A DNA stretch of 64,000 nt from Dastarcus helophoroides (Eukaryota; Arthropoda; Insecta; Coleoptera; Bothrideridae), in assembly GCA_028583605.1 (NCBI GenBank), contig CM053331.1, forward strand, positions 31,970,411-32,034,410, written 5' to 3'. The first letter of the stretch is position 1; each line of letters starts with the position of its first letter. The position numbers were made by a program, and so were the translations under genes. A model generated the notes under the pieces. The model worked only from the letters and a program-made list of their open reading frames with translations, did no database searches and had not been told where the DNA came from. Shown here piece after piece: positions 51,801-58,320 of the stretch.

Positions 51801-52065
51801 TTCCTAAACCTTGAATCTGATAAATGTTCTGTGCCTTAAAATAAAGTTCTCTGGAGTTTCTCGCAGTGACCGTTTCTGCTAAACGTCAGGAGACTAACTG
51901 TTGGCAGCTCAGCTACCTCTGACATACGTTCAGAGGGCTGCATTATTGCAGTCTAGGTTCTATTCTATTTGCTCCACGTTAATTCTCTTTATACGTTTGT
52001 GCATTCTTCTTCTTCTTTTTCTTCTCCTTCCTCTTCATCATCATCATTATCATCATCATCATCAT

Positions 52066-52110
<45 letters not shown>

Positions 52111-52117
52111 TATCATT

Positions 52118-52150
<33 letters not shown>

Positions 52151-52198
52151 TTCTTCTTCTTCCCCTTCTTCTTCTTCTTCTTTTTCTTCTTCTTCTTT

Positions 52199-52231
<33 letters not shown>

Positions 52232-55200
52232 TTCGTATTTTGCTACTTCTAGTTTTTCTTCCTCTTCAATATCCAGTTATTGCCAGATTACCTCTGAATA
52301 TAGTCTCTCCATCTTGTTTGAGGGCGTCCGACACTTCGTTGAGTTTCCCCGGGTCTCCATAGTGTTATCGTCTTGGTCCATTTAAAATCATCTCTGGCGA
52401 CGTGGTCAGCGTCAATTATTAATGGTTACACGTTCTATGACATCGACGACGCTCGTTTTCTTTCGGATGGCTTCGCTTCTGACTCGATCTTTTAAACTGA
52501 TCCACAACATTGCGCGCTCTATCGCTCGTTGGCATACCCTTAAACGATGCGCCCTGCTTTATGTTACTATCTCGAGGCCGTTTGTCATCACAGACAATAT
52601 GCAAGAGTAGAAGACTTTCCGTTTAAGGTTGATGGGAATGTCCGGTTTCCTGAGGATGTATCCAAGCTTTCGAAATGCCACCCATGTCAAACCAACCCGC
52701 CTGGTGATTTCGGCGGCCTGATTTTCTTTGTCGAGCCTGATGTAGCGGCCAAGGTACACTTATTCTTCAACCACTTCAAGTATGTGGTTTTCGAGCGTAA
52801 CCTGAATGTTGTCTGGACTCATGACCTTGGTTTTTTAAAGGTTCATCTTCAGTCCCACGGTCTCCAAAACTTATTTCAGCTCTCTTAACATATCTTTAAG
52901 TTCTTTCGCGTCGGTGCTCATTAGTAAGATGTCATCAGCGAAGCGCAGTGACTCAGAAACGTTCCTTCGATGTTGACTCCTTTCTGTTGGCATGTCATAT
53001 TTCTGAAGACATCTTTTAGTGCGAGCGTAAACAGCTTCGGCGAAATAGTGTCGCCTTGTCTGACTCATCTTTTGATGGGTATTCTCCCGGTGACTAAGTC
53101 TTCTTCCAGTTTGATGTGGAGAGTCGCGTGTTCATAGATGTTTCCGATGAGGTTTGAGTATCTGAAGTCAATCCTTGCAGCGTTCATCGCATGCAAGATT
53201 GCCATGTCAGATTTTTGAAGACATCTTGAATTGCGAGCGTAAACAGCTACTGCGAAATAGTGTGACCTTGTCTGACTCCTCTTTTGATGGTTTTTGATTT
53301 ATGACTCGCTAACGAAATGAAAGAGCGTACTAATTTAAGCAGAACAACTTTTTCTTTTACAACGTGGTTTCACCACCTTCGCAAGTACCTCATCCTTTCT
53401 CCTTTACTCGGTTTTGCCTTGGACTATACAATTATATTTTGGTACGTCTCGTTTTGTAGACTAAAAACTGGGAATGCAAGTTTCTGACCACATTATGGCA
53501 ATATTTTATAACTGCGAATTATTCCTGGATACTGATGGAAGGATTCTACTTACACAATTTGATATTTAAGGCACTGCTGGCCAGTTCCGGAAAAAGTGTG
53601 ATATGGTACATTATAATGGGCTGGGGTAAGGCAATTGTTAACATCAGATAACCCAGACTAATGTGCTTTTATAGGTTTACCCCTTCTAGTGATAGTTCCC
53701 TGGGTGATAATGCGTCTTCTACAAGAAGATATCCTTTGTTGGACCTTAAATGAAAAATATGAAGTTTTTTTGATACTCTTGATTCCCATTTCGACTTCAA
53801 TTTTTGTGAGTTTACTCATTTATTACTCATCTAGTCATCTACTAGTCTATCGAGTGCTATACTCATGTCTATGCTTTCAGATAAACGTGTTCTTTTTCGC
53901 TAGGATATCCATAATTTTATTCAGTAAATTACGCTCGCCCTTAAACGAAGCCAGTCGAAGATACAAAAAGTGGGCAAAATCAACGTTAGTGCTGATGCCC
54001 CTCTTTGGAATCAATTACGCTATATTTTTAAGTCTCTATTACTCGACCAACGAAGTTGTGAGGCTGATATGGCTACTCTGTGATGGATTATTTGGGAGTA
54101 TACAGGTAGGAGTTGATTTTATTCAAAGAACAATATCAACGACGAGCTTCCACAGGGTTTTTTGGTAGCAATACTCTACTGTTTTCTAAATGGTGAAGTC
54201 AAATCCGAACTGAAGCCTTACGTCCACAACATTTTGAACTGGTTGGCCAATAATAAGCCCTTTGGATACTGCTTCCCCTGCAAGAAGACTTATTTAAGGT
54301 AAGGGTCCCAATTAAACAATAAGAAACGTAACTGAGCCATTTTAGGTCGTCTGTAGGAAGGACATCTGTTTGTACGACAATGTCGTGCAGTTCCCTACAT
54401 GCAAACGGCCTCCACAGCCGTCTTAAAGGCAGCAGTCACTGGGATGTTTGTCATTCAAACAAAACCGCTTGCACTGGTATTTAATGCCTTCAAATTTAAA
54501 CCAAAAGTTAACCATGGTTTTCTAGATAGGTGCAAAGAGTACCACACCTGTGATAATGGGCTGAAGCAGTTGCATGACTCTAATTGCGAAAGAAACCCCA
54601 ACAATCAGAGAAAATCCAGCAGGAATGGATTCTCCTTTAACAGATATTCCCAACCAATCGATGTCCATAATGTAAGTACATATGTATATGCAAAATGGTG
54701 GGTAGCACCAAAATTGTGCATTTGTTTTTGTAATTTTAAATATGAGCGTAGGTAGGGGGACGACAACACTTACAGGAACACACCACTCAAAACATTGATG
54801 GCCAGAATAGTTGATGTTTTTTTTTATTTGCTCATTTTCGTTTATCCAATAATTTGAAATTTCTAAAAAGATTTATTTCCAATTCATTTCTTTCTCTTTA
54901 AATTTTGATCTTAGAATGGATTGAAATAAAGAATTTGTCCCCTGAAACCAAGAAAGATTAAAAAACACAACAGAGGTTGCTCTGTGTTTTTTAATTTTTC
55001 TTGATTTCAGGGGACAAGTTCTGTATTTCAATTTTTGAAGATAACCAAGGACAGTCCGTTCCATCAAACTTAGAATGGATGAAAGTTCCACAAAAATTGA
55101 AATGTCAAGACCTATTATTCTCAAACTTAAAATAAACACACTTTTCTTAAAACTTGTATCTACATTCCAACGAAATTTTGAGAACATAAACAAATTCCTA

Positions 55201-56227
55201 GAATAAAATTTGACATTCCAGAGAAGAGTCCAAAGGTTTTATTTAAATTTTTGCATACTCTTAAAATTTTGCGAAAAAATTTGAGATTTATAGAGGCTAT
55301 TTTCTTTGACATTTTAAAACCAAATTTCCTTAAATTTTTCTTTTAATTTAACCTTTGACCTAATTTTAACGAAATAAACTAATTATAGGAAATTATTCTA
55401 AATTTCGGGAAAAATTTTAAAATGTCAAAATCGACAAGAAGTGAAAACCAATCGTATTTAGCAATACAGTGAAAATTTTGAAAAAGACTTATTTTGGGAT
55501 TAAATTGAAATGTCAAAAAAATGACGAATTAGGAAAAAGTGTCTAAATATCGATAAAAAGGTTAAACTTAAAAAAATGCAAAATTTCCAAGAGAAAATCA
55601 AATTTGGAGAAAATTATAAATTAAGGAATAAATTCGAAATTTCGTATAAAATAATGAACTCTGAGAATAAAGCGAAATTTTTTGCCCAAAACTTTAACTT
55701 CCAAGTCGAAGTTTTGAGTTAGTTTCAATTCGAAATGAAGTTTTGAAGGATTATTTTCAAATATCTCTACATATATGTGTACATATTTTATAGAAATTTT
55801 CTTTTAAAACTTGCATTGTTGTTATAAATTCGGGTTCGAGACAGAATTTGCACTTTTTCTGGAAATTACGAGGAACAATATTATGAGGAAAGTTTTTGCT
55901 TGATAGTAGCAACGAGTAATTTTTATGATTAATAAACTTGCAATGGATTTTTGGAGATAAGGTGATTTTAATAATTTGTGATTTACAATTTTTGAGAAGA
56001 ATGTTGCGATATTGTAATATTTAAATTTAGTAAGAAAAATCTGCTCAGACGATACGTTTCGTTATTGCCATCGATCCGAATAAATTAACTAATTTATGTG
56101 TTACTAATTATTTATTTTTCAGGAAGCGGAAACGACCTCATTCTCTAATTTACAAAGGCAAGATGGACACATGTCTGACCCACATATTCTCGAAGAACAT
56201 AGATCTATGTTACTGACTGAATTTTAA
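18738..56227 (+). CDS. Class B1 (secretin-family) GPCR, parathyroid-hormone-receptor-like; 12 exons, 5' end missing
   Basis: Peptide-hormone receptor of the plasma membrane, expected to signal through G proteins. Exons read in one frame: 18738-18890, 39421-39536, 50930-51091, 51151-51245, 51300-51465, 53460-53625, 53675-53805, 53881-54105, 54156-54298, 54346-54476, 54526-54671, 56123-56227 (578 residues plus stop). Every junction is phase-compatible and all but one intron is GT-AG. The ectodomain has the six cysteines of the hormone-receptor motif and the signature [12 protein letters not shown]. The core has [14 protein letters not shown] (helix 2), ILMEGFYLH (helix 3), [11 protein letters not shown] (helix 6) and [15 protein letters not shown] (helix 7). 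WDxILCWP and the FNK segment before the fifth Cys resemble PTH receptors, so that subfamily is my best guess; class B1 itself is secure. The first visible exon begins two bases into a codon, so at least one exon with the signal peptide lies upstream. Mrto4 sits antisense in the second visible intron. Confidence 0.9.
18891..20400. repeat. Receptor intron: degenerate blocks and a dispersed repeat
   Basis: Mostly degenerate A-rich words. 19285-19410 (ACCAAACTGACGAGATC...CTAATAAATGTTCAAACC) is one copy of a dispersed element also at 31440-31570 and 51740-51930. No gene. Confidence 0.55.
20415..20880. mobile_element. Foldback/MITE element, about 0.47 kb
   Basis: The left arm contains AACGATGTATGGTTCAGAA and ACATTTTTCTACATTGTCAC; the right arm contains their complements in mirrored order (20750-20815). 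The outer arms match more loosely. The loop is about 200 bp with no open frame. Confidence 0.75.
21464..22729. mobile_element. Foldback element, about 1.27 kb
   Basis: The termini TCTTTGGTTATAAATGCACC and GGTGCATTTATAACCAAAGA are exact complements, followed inward by CCCCCAT/ATGGGGG and a second pair, TACAGGGTGCTAC/GTAGCACCCTGTA. Homology between arms extends towards a centre near 22100, so the element is almost one long palindrome. No transposase. Confidence 0.82.
22730..23379. other. Receptor intron, mixed AT-rich DNA
   Basis: No gene. 23285-23345 (GTCACTATTACGCTATTACC...CCAATGTTAACAG) has a diverged reverse-orientation relative at 58235-58305. Confidence 0.4.
23380..23449 (-). tRNA. tRNA-like sequence (degenerate tRNA or tRNA-derived SINE head)
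   Basis: The - strand shows an exact 5-bp T arm (CCGGG-TTCAATC-CCCGG), an acceptor stem with 6 of 7 pairs counting one wobble (GTCTGCA with TACAGAT) and a weak D stem. The expected anticodon stem does not pair. No intact isoacceptor can be named; a Pol III-derived repeat or pseudogene is most likely. Confidence 0.4.
23901..24851. mobile_element. Foldback element, 0.95 kb, with near-identical arms
   Basis: Starts TGTACCGGGTGGCCAAATAA and ends with its exact complement. The arms stay alignable to a centre near 24380 (for example AAAGTGGTGGGGAGACGTCG against its near complement at 24560-24590). CAGTA occurs immediately left and one base beyond the right end, a possible 5-bp target duplication. 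No open frame of note. Confidence 0.85.
24852..25240. other. Receptor intron, nothing recognised
   Basis: AT-rich, with no repeat family or gene identified. Confidence 0.35.
25241..25390 (-). other. Short open frame of unknown origin
   Basis: Fifty codons between stops on the - strand, with coding-like, balanced composition ([20 protein letters not shown], then [19 protein letters not shown]). I do not recognise it. It could be a transposon or gag fragment, or an exon of an unrelated gene. No strong splice sites bracket it. Confidence 0.25.
25560..26046. repeat. T-rich degenerate block
   Basis: TTTTGAAAATTTCGAC-type words. The 65-codon frame at 25755 is Phe-rich low-complexity translation, not a gene. 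Confidence 0.65.
26047..26262. mobile_element. Near-perfect hairpin MITE
   Basis: Arms of about 85 nt differ at only three places. They contain CAATTTGTTTAACATTTCT and TTTATGGTTTGTTGACAATT and their complements, around a short loop with ATTTATTTATTT. Diverged single-arm fragments are at 4790-4858 and 39880-39930. Confidence 0.85.
26263..26715. repeat. T-rich degenerate block
   Basis: Same low-complexity family; no gene. Confidence 0.6.
26716..26878. mobile_element. Palindromic MITE, family A, copy with deleted centre
   Basis: The left arm runs to CTATCATCTTCAGAGAGATA, then joins directly to TGTTCTGTATTTCAATTTTT and the right end AACCAAGGACCAGTCCGTTC. Most of the right arm is missing. Confidence 0.75.
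26879..29630. repeat. Degenerate blocks, T-rich then A-rich then T-rich
   Basis: The strand bias switches at about 27080 (to GTCGAAATTTT words) and back at about 28490-28560. No gene. 29400-29630 is less repetitive but empty. Confidence 0.65.
29631..30398 (-). pseudogene. Jockey-type LINE, family J1, 3' fragment
   Basis: The - strand encodes the RT thumb and C-terminus ([77 protein letters not shown]) and the same 3' UTR as the 16.3-kb copy. Frameshifts near 30150. It is 5'-truncated at about 30398. Confidence 0.85.
30399..31780. other. Receptor intron, mostly non-repetitive
   Basis: No gene found. 31440-31570 is a copy of the dispersed repeat also at 19285 and 51740 (TGAATCTGACAAATATTCAAACC...). 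Confidence 0.4.
31781..34970. repeat. T-rich degenerate block with a 485-bp tandem duplication
   Basis: Low-complexity TTTTCGAC family. 31890-32370 and 32375-32850 are two alignable copies (both with AAAGATGCGAGTTTTTGGAA and GCAAATTAATACATTTCTTC/G), offset about 485 bp. Confidence 0.7.
34971..35950. other. Receptor intron, less repetitive DNA
   Basis: No gene. 35700-35900 is rich in short inverted words (AAGATATCTT, GACATCTA/TAGATGTC, GTTAACAT/ATGTTAAC) and could be a decayed MITE. Confidence 0.4.
35955..36070 (+). pseudogene. J2-type LINE fragment
   Basis: The + strand reads AGFLFR-like sequence then AKKYFTSH, a shortened TLKL-like join and a [15 protein letters not shown] end. This is the same C-terminal RT block as in the 13.2-15.1 kb element, in opposite orientation. 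Confidence 0.6.
36071..38420. repeat. TTTTTTCTCGAAATTTCGAC minisatellite with higher-order units
   Basis: The most regular part of the degenerate family, with a unit of about 17-22 bp. Larger units repeat: TAATATAGAA recurs at 36131, 36898 and 37505, and GGCGTAGAAAGG at 36666 and 37273 (607 bp apart). After about 38090 the orientation reverses (GTCGAAATTTCGGGTTTAAA). The 162-codon open frame at 36042 is its translation and not a gene. Confidence 0.8.
38421..39420. repeat. Degenerate repeats leading to the receptor exon
   Basis: 38620-38760 resembles 37990-38110 (CTGTCATCTGCCTAACTTAA against CTGTCGTCTGCCTAATTTAA), a diverged duplication. From about 38930 the sequence is less repetitive. No other gene. 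Confidence 0.5.
39421..39536 (+). CDS. GPCR exon 2 of visible set: hormone-receptor-motif core
   Basis: Acceptor TTTGGTTTCAG, donor GTAAGT. Encodes [18 protein letters not shown] followed by NLSC and VAGFNKI. The WD...CWP block is the hallmark of the class B ectodomain and supplies cysteines 2 to 4. It enters in phase 1 and leaves in phase 0, matching the exons at 18738 and 50930. Confidence 0.92.
39537..41385. repeat. Receptor intron left of Mrto4
   Basis: 39880-39930 is a fragment of the 26047 hairpin element. 39960-41170 is A-rich degenerate sequence, including a family-A MITE remnant at 40338-40424 and a tandem pair of about 100 bp at 40700-40920 (GAAATTTTCCAAATCAGGTC/TTAGGTC). Confidence 0.6.
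41386..41391 (-). promoter_or_regulatory. Possible Mrto4 poly(A) signal
   Basis: AATAAA on the - strand about 36 bp after the stop codon. Position and sequence fit; such hexamers are common by chance in AT-rich DNA. Confidence 0.45.
41427..42297 (-). CDS. Mrto4: mRNA turnover protein 4 homologue (ribosome assembly factor), complete
   Basis: Nucleolar P0/uL10-like factor that occupies the stalk-base rRNA of pre-60S particles before P0 replaces it. Four exons on the - strand: 42297-42270, 42214-41970, 41920-41701, 41647-41427. The spliced reading frame is 237 codons, close to the usual length (about 240). It starts [19 protein letters not shown], the family N-terminus, followed by an L10-type domain ([40 protein letters not shown]) and the second domain ([33 protein letters not shown]). 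It ends in an acidic tail ([18 protein letters not shown]). The three introns are 55, 49 and 53 bp, all GT-AG. It lies entirely inside an intron of the class B receptor, on the opposite strand. Confidence 0.96.
42298..42640 (-). promoter_or_regulatory. Mrto4 upstream region
   Basis: Non-repetitive DNA, richer in GC than its surroundings, directly before the Mrto4 start. It includes a short hairpin (TCCAGC-GTTAAA-GCTGGA near 42449). No TATA box is obvious. It is the only plausible promoter space for the nested gene before repeats resume at about 42640. Confidence 0.4.
42641..44452. repeat. T-rich degenerate block right of Mrto4
   Basis: TTTTTGAAAATTTCGAC words up to about 44200, then a short less biased stretch before the 8-bp satellite. 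No gene. Confidence 0.65.
44453..48087. repeat. 8-bp satellite array (AAACTAAG / AAACTGAG / AAACTATG), about 3.6 kb
   Basis: Segments in order: AAACTAAG then AAACTGAG (44453-45255); reversed CTTAGTTT/CATAGTTT (45256-45505); nearly pure AAACTATG (45535-46160, about 78 units); a mixed block with TTCAAAATTAATTAATTTGG (46207-46590); AAACTATG again (46595-47420, with an impure stretch at 46720-46820); then a second copy of the mixed block (47440-47860) and a decaying tail. Equivalent points of the two mixed blocks are about 1265 bp apart. No open frame. Confidence 0.95.
48088..50929. repeat. Receptor intron right of the satellite
   Basis: 48340-49130 is A-rich degenerate sequence; 49130-50660 is mixed and non-repetitive. 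50663-50730 repeats the motif at 10065-10130, and 50817-50850 is the end of a family-A MITE (TGGAATGGATTGGTCCTTGA). No receptor exon with matching phase lies here. Confidence 0.5.
50930..51091 (+). CDS. GPCR exon 3: end of ectodomain, GC donor
   Basis: Acceptor ATATTTCAG; 54 codons, phase 0 to 0. Encodes [15 protein letters not shown]..., WADYRNCF and a linker to helix 1, giving ectodomain cysteines 5 and 6 and the sequons NAS and NET. The exon must end at AAG before GCAAGC, a GC-AG donor in a good consensus. Reading on reaches an in-frame TAA a few codons later, whereas splicing restores the frame into helix 1. Confidence 0.93.
51151..51245 (+). CDS. GPCR exon 4: transmembrane helix 1
   Basis: Acceptor TTTTGTAG, donor GTAAAAGTG, phase 0 to 2. 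Encodes [20 protein letters not shown] then a hydrophobic run ending MLLIK. The TxGYxVSL motif is typical of class B helix 1. The preceding intron is only 59 bp. Confidence 0.95.
51300..51465 (+). CDS. GPCR exon 5: helix 2 and first extracellular loop
   Basis: Acceptor CTTTTTCAG, donor GTAAAT. One base completes a Lys codon, then [20 protein letters not shown]: the class B HLHLF helix-2 motif and the conserved Arg. The loop ([10 protein letters not shown]...) ends at DPV in phase 0. Confidence 0.95.
51466..52025. repeat. Receptor intron with dispersed repeat copy
   Basis: 51740-51930 is the longest copy of the element at 19285 and 31440 (TTTACCAAATTGACGAGATC, CTTGAATCTGATAAATGTTC). Nothing else recognised. 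Confidence 0.5.
52026..52265. repeat. (CAT)n-(TTC)n compound microsatellite
   Basis: TCATCATCA runs to about 52150, then CTTCTTCTT runs to about 52260. The 153-codon open frame over it (poly-His then poly-Leu) is an artefact. Confidence 0.9.
52266..53300 (-). pseudogene. RTE-type LINE remnant
   Basis: The - strand encodes [20 protein letters not shown] (RT catalytic box), [39 protein letters not shown] and a MERAML-like [20 protein letters not shown] tail. Part of the upstream segment is repeated (GCGAGCGTAAACAGCT near 53025 and 53237). Frameshifts throughout. It lies in the 2.0-kb receptor intron. Confidence 0.82.
53460..53625 (+). CDS. GPCR exon 6: helix 3 and start of helix 4
   Basis: Acceptor GTTTTGTAG, donor GTAAGG, phase 0 to 1. 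Encodes [14 protein letters not shown] (the conserved helix-3 cysteine that pairs with loop 2), then [18 protein letters not shown], the class B equivalent of the DRY region, and [10 protein letters not shown]. It follows a 2.0-kb intron holding a microsatellite and an RTE-type remnant. Confidence 0.95.
53675..53805 (+). CDS. GPCR exon 7: helix 4, second loop, start of helix 5
   Basis: Acceptor TTTTATAG; the two first bases complete Gly. Encodes [15 protein letters not shown], the loop cysteine in LCWTL and IPISTSIF. The open frame runs on past the donor GTGAGT without a stop, so length alone would miss the 75-bp intron. The junction to INVFFFARI restores the family pattern of helix 5. Confidence 0.93.
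53881..54105 (+). CDS. GPCR exon 8: helices 5 and 6, start of helix 7
   Basis: Acceptor TATGCTTTCAG, donor GTAGGA; 75 codons in phase 0. Encodes [17 protein letters not shown], the third intracellular loop with [18 protein letters not shown] (conserved K-S-T-L-V-L-x-P-L-F-G of helix 6) and the entry to helix 7 ([12 protein letters not shown]). Confidence 0.96.
54156..54298 (+). CDS. GPCR exon 9: helix 7, helix 8 and proximal tail
   Basis: Acceptor CTTCCACAG, donor GTAAGG, phase 0 to 2. Encodes [19 protein letters not shown], the invariant class B helix-7/helix-8 signature, followed by a basic/cysteine stretch (CFPCKK) that could be palmitoylated. Confidence 0.96.
54346..54476 (+). CDS. GPCR exon 10: Ser/Thr-rich tail
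   Basis: Follows a 47-bp intron (acceptor CATTTTAG). Encodes [17 protein letters not shown], a likely phosphorylation cluster, and continues to ACT. A donor GTATTT after a single G of phase 1 joins the next exon. If that 49-bp intron is kept, translation stops at 54482-54484. Confidence 0.85.
54526..54671 (+). CDS. GPCR exon 11: distal tail
   Basis: Acceptor GGTTTTCTAG, donor GTAAGTACA. Two bases complete Asp, then [11 protein letters not shown] through [10 protein letters not shown] with no stop. It is polar and hydrophilic, as receptor tails are. There is no conserved motif; support is the matching phases on both sides and the strong donor. Confidence 0.75.
54672..56122. repeat. Last receptor intron
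   Basis: Contains a family-A MITE copy at 54925-55072 with a shortened centre, then degenerate A-rich sequence to about 55750. No other exon recognised. Confidence 0.6.
56123..56227 (+). CDS. GPCR exon 12: C-terminus and stop
   Basis: Acceptor TTATTTTTCAG; phase 0. Encodes [15 protein letters not shown]... to LLTEF and TAA (34 codons plus stop), an unusually balanced coding stretch in very AT-rich surroundings. No canonical AATAAA stands out just downstream. Confidence 0.75.
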   Translation, partial: EAETTSFSNLQRQDGHMSDPHILEEHRSMLLTEF

Positions 56228-58320
56228 CGTGATTGTTTCGTGTTAAAACATATCAATCTGTGGATACATGATATTTAAATTAATTTATAAAATATGTGCA
56301 GGTATGGATGTGGGGCTTCGAATCTTTGAGGCATAATATTTTTCACGGTAACGCAATCATTATTTGGGGTGGTTTCGTTATAATGAATGCGGATTTTGTT
56401 GCCAAAGGTACAATATCAAAGAGTTTTGGATTTCGCTTTTGGATAACTAAAATTCTCATTTGGTTGCCCTAAATTTCAGCATACAAAATGATAAAACTCA
56501 TTAAAAATGTATTGAAATATTCAGTACATAAAGCGCATCATAAACGCCCCCAAAATGAATTGAAGTGGATAATTAGTGGAAAATATGCATACAATACACC
56601 GAAGCTTTTTTTGTAAAACCTGATTGTTAAATATTAATCATTTTTTGTAAAAACATATTTATACACAGTCCCCATTTGTTGTGATATTTTTGTAAATATA
56701 CTTTATGTTTTCTAAAGAAATTACTTTATTTTGTACTCCCAAGCACTAATCACAGGCAGGACCGCCCCTTAGATAGTCCACTCAAAATACCTATTCAGCT
56801 TTGTGGGAATTTTTTCTAGGTTTGGATTTTTTTGTATCTATTTTGACCGGACTGCATAAGTCTACATATACAAGTAGTTCGTCGCACAAGACCGCCCATA
56901 TCTAACGAAATTTGCCGGCGTATCTATCATGATATTTATCAAGAAAACAATTCAGAGAGACCCTGAAGAATGGAGACGCGGTCTCAGCTAGGAATTCTAC
57001 AAAAGGAAGTTAAAATTCATGAGACAAATTATTCGTAATTTTGGGACAAAAAGCAACAAATAGAATTAAAAATTTGAAATTTTGAAAATGTTCAGATAGT
57101 TGCATTTAAAGTTTAAAACCCACGCTTAAAATAAACTTAAAATTTATGAGATTAAACATGAAATTTTGAGAAAAATATCGAAAGTTATATTACAATTATA
57201 CCGAAGTATTCGCGCTTATAATGTAAATTTTACAAAATAGTAAAAATTCAGAGTGAAACCTTGGATTTATGAAATGTTATTTTCCGAATAATCAAGAGTT
57301 CATACACAATTTCAAATTTCTATTAATAAGGACAAAATTTCTACAAAAATCAAAATTTTAAATTTTTAAATAAACAAAATATAGAAAACAATATAAATTC
57401 AAATCGAAGTTTTGTCAACAAAAGTGGGAGTTTTCAATTTGTGTTAAATTAAAAATCTTTTTGGACTTTAGGGTTTTTAGTGAAAATTTGTTACAAAAGT
57501 TATAATGAGAATAATAAAAAAAAAGATCGAAATGTTGAAAAACAAAAAGCTGAAGAATTTATGGAAGAATATAAAGTTAAAATTCGAAATTTTGACAAAT
57601 CGACATTTTGATCAAAATTTCAAAAGAAAACATTTTTAGAAGCTAAATTTTAAATCAAATTTATAATAAAAGTTATAAACCAACTTTGAAAAAAAAAAGT
57701 TTTAAAAGAAGTTTCAATTACAAAATTAACAGATTTTTTGGTTTCGACCTAAAAAAAAACTTAAATTTTTAGGAATAAAAAAAAATATTTTGAACAAAAT
57801 ATAGAAATGTAAAGGTTAAAGTCAAAATTTTGACATATTAGCATCGCAGAAATGTAGAAATTTTGAATTATGAAACAAAAATTAAACATCGATAGCATAC
57901 ATAGTATAATTTTGGAATTTTAAGGTAAAAGTTAAAATTCCAAAAGAACACTCGAAATTTATAAAAATAAATTAATAACTTTTGAATTTAAACACGATTT
58001 TTTAAAAAAGGGTCTAATCAGTGATAAAGTGAAATTATAAATAAGTAGCGAGAGAAGTGAAAATTTTAAACTATGAAATATTTAGTGTAATTCGAACCCA
58101 TACCAGTGAACAAATCAGAATATTGGAAATATTTGAAAATAAATTCTGTCAAACTGATCTACCTTTTTATATTTGTGGTTTGGATACTTGAATCGTGTGG
58201 AAACGAATCTGACATTTATTGACAATGAAATTTTGATATGCTCTAATGTTAACAGTAGAATATACTTTTAACACTGGGGTATGTTAGTAACGCGTAATGG
58301 TCACGCAAAACCTCCAATTT
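56228..58320. repeat. Receptor 3' flank and A-rich degenerate block
   Basis: 56228-56990 is non-repetitive and probably includes the 3' UTR; after that A-rich GAAATTTTGAAA words. 58235-58305 is a relative of 23285-23345. No gene. Confidence 0.5.

Noticed and set aside
51901..52362. 153-codon frame with poly-His then poly-Leu
   Set aside because: Direct translation of a (CAT)n-(TTC)n microsatellite inside a receptor intron.
52547..52888. 113-codon + strand frame
   Set aside because: Antisense to the RTE-type LINE, whose - strand encodes recognisable RT blocks.
54399..54755. 118-codon frame starting [10 protein letters not shown]
   Set aside because: Its first part is out of frame with the receptor tail and it runs through a splice acceptor; only its second part overlaps genuine exon 11.
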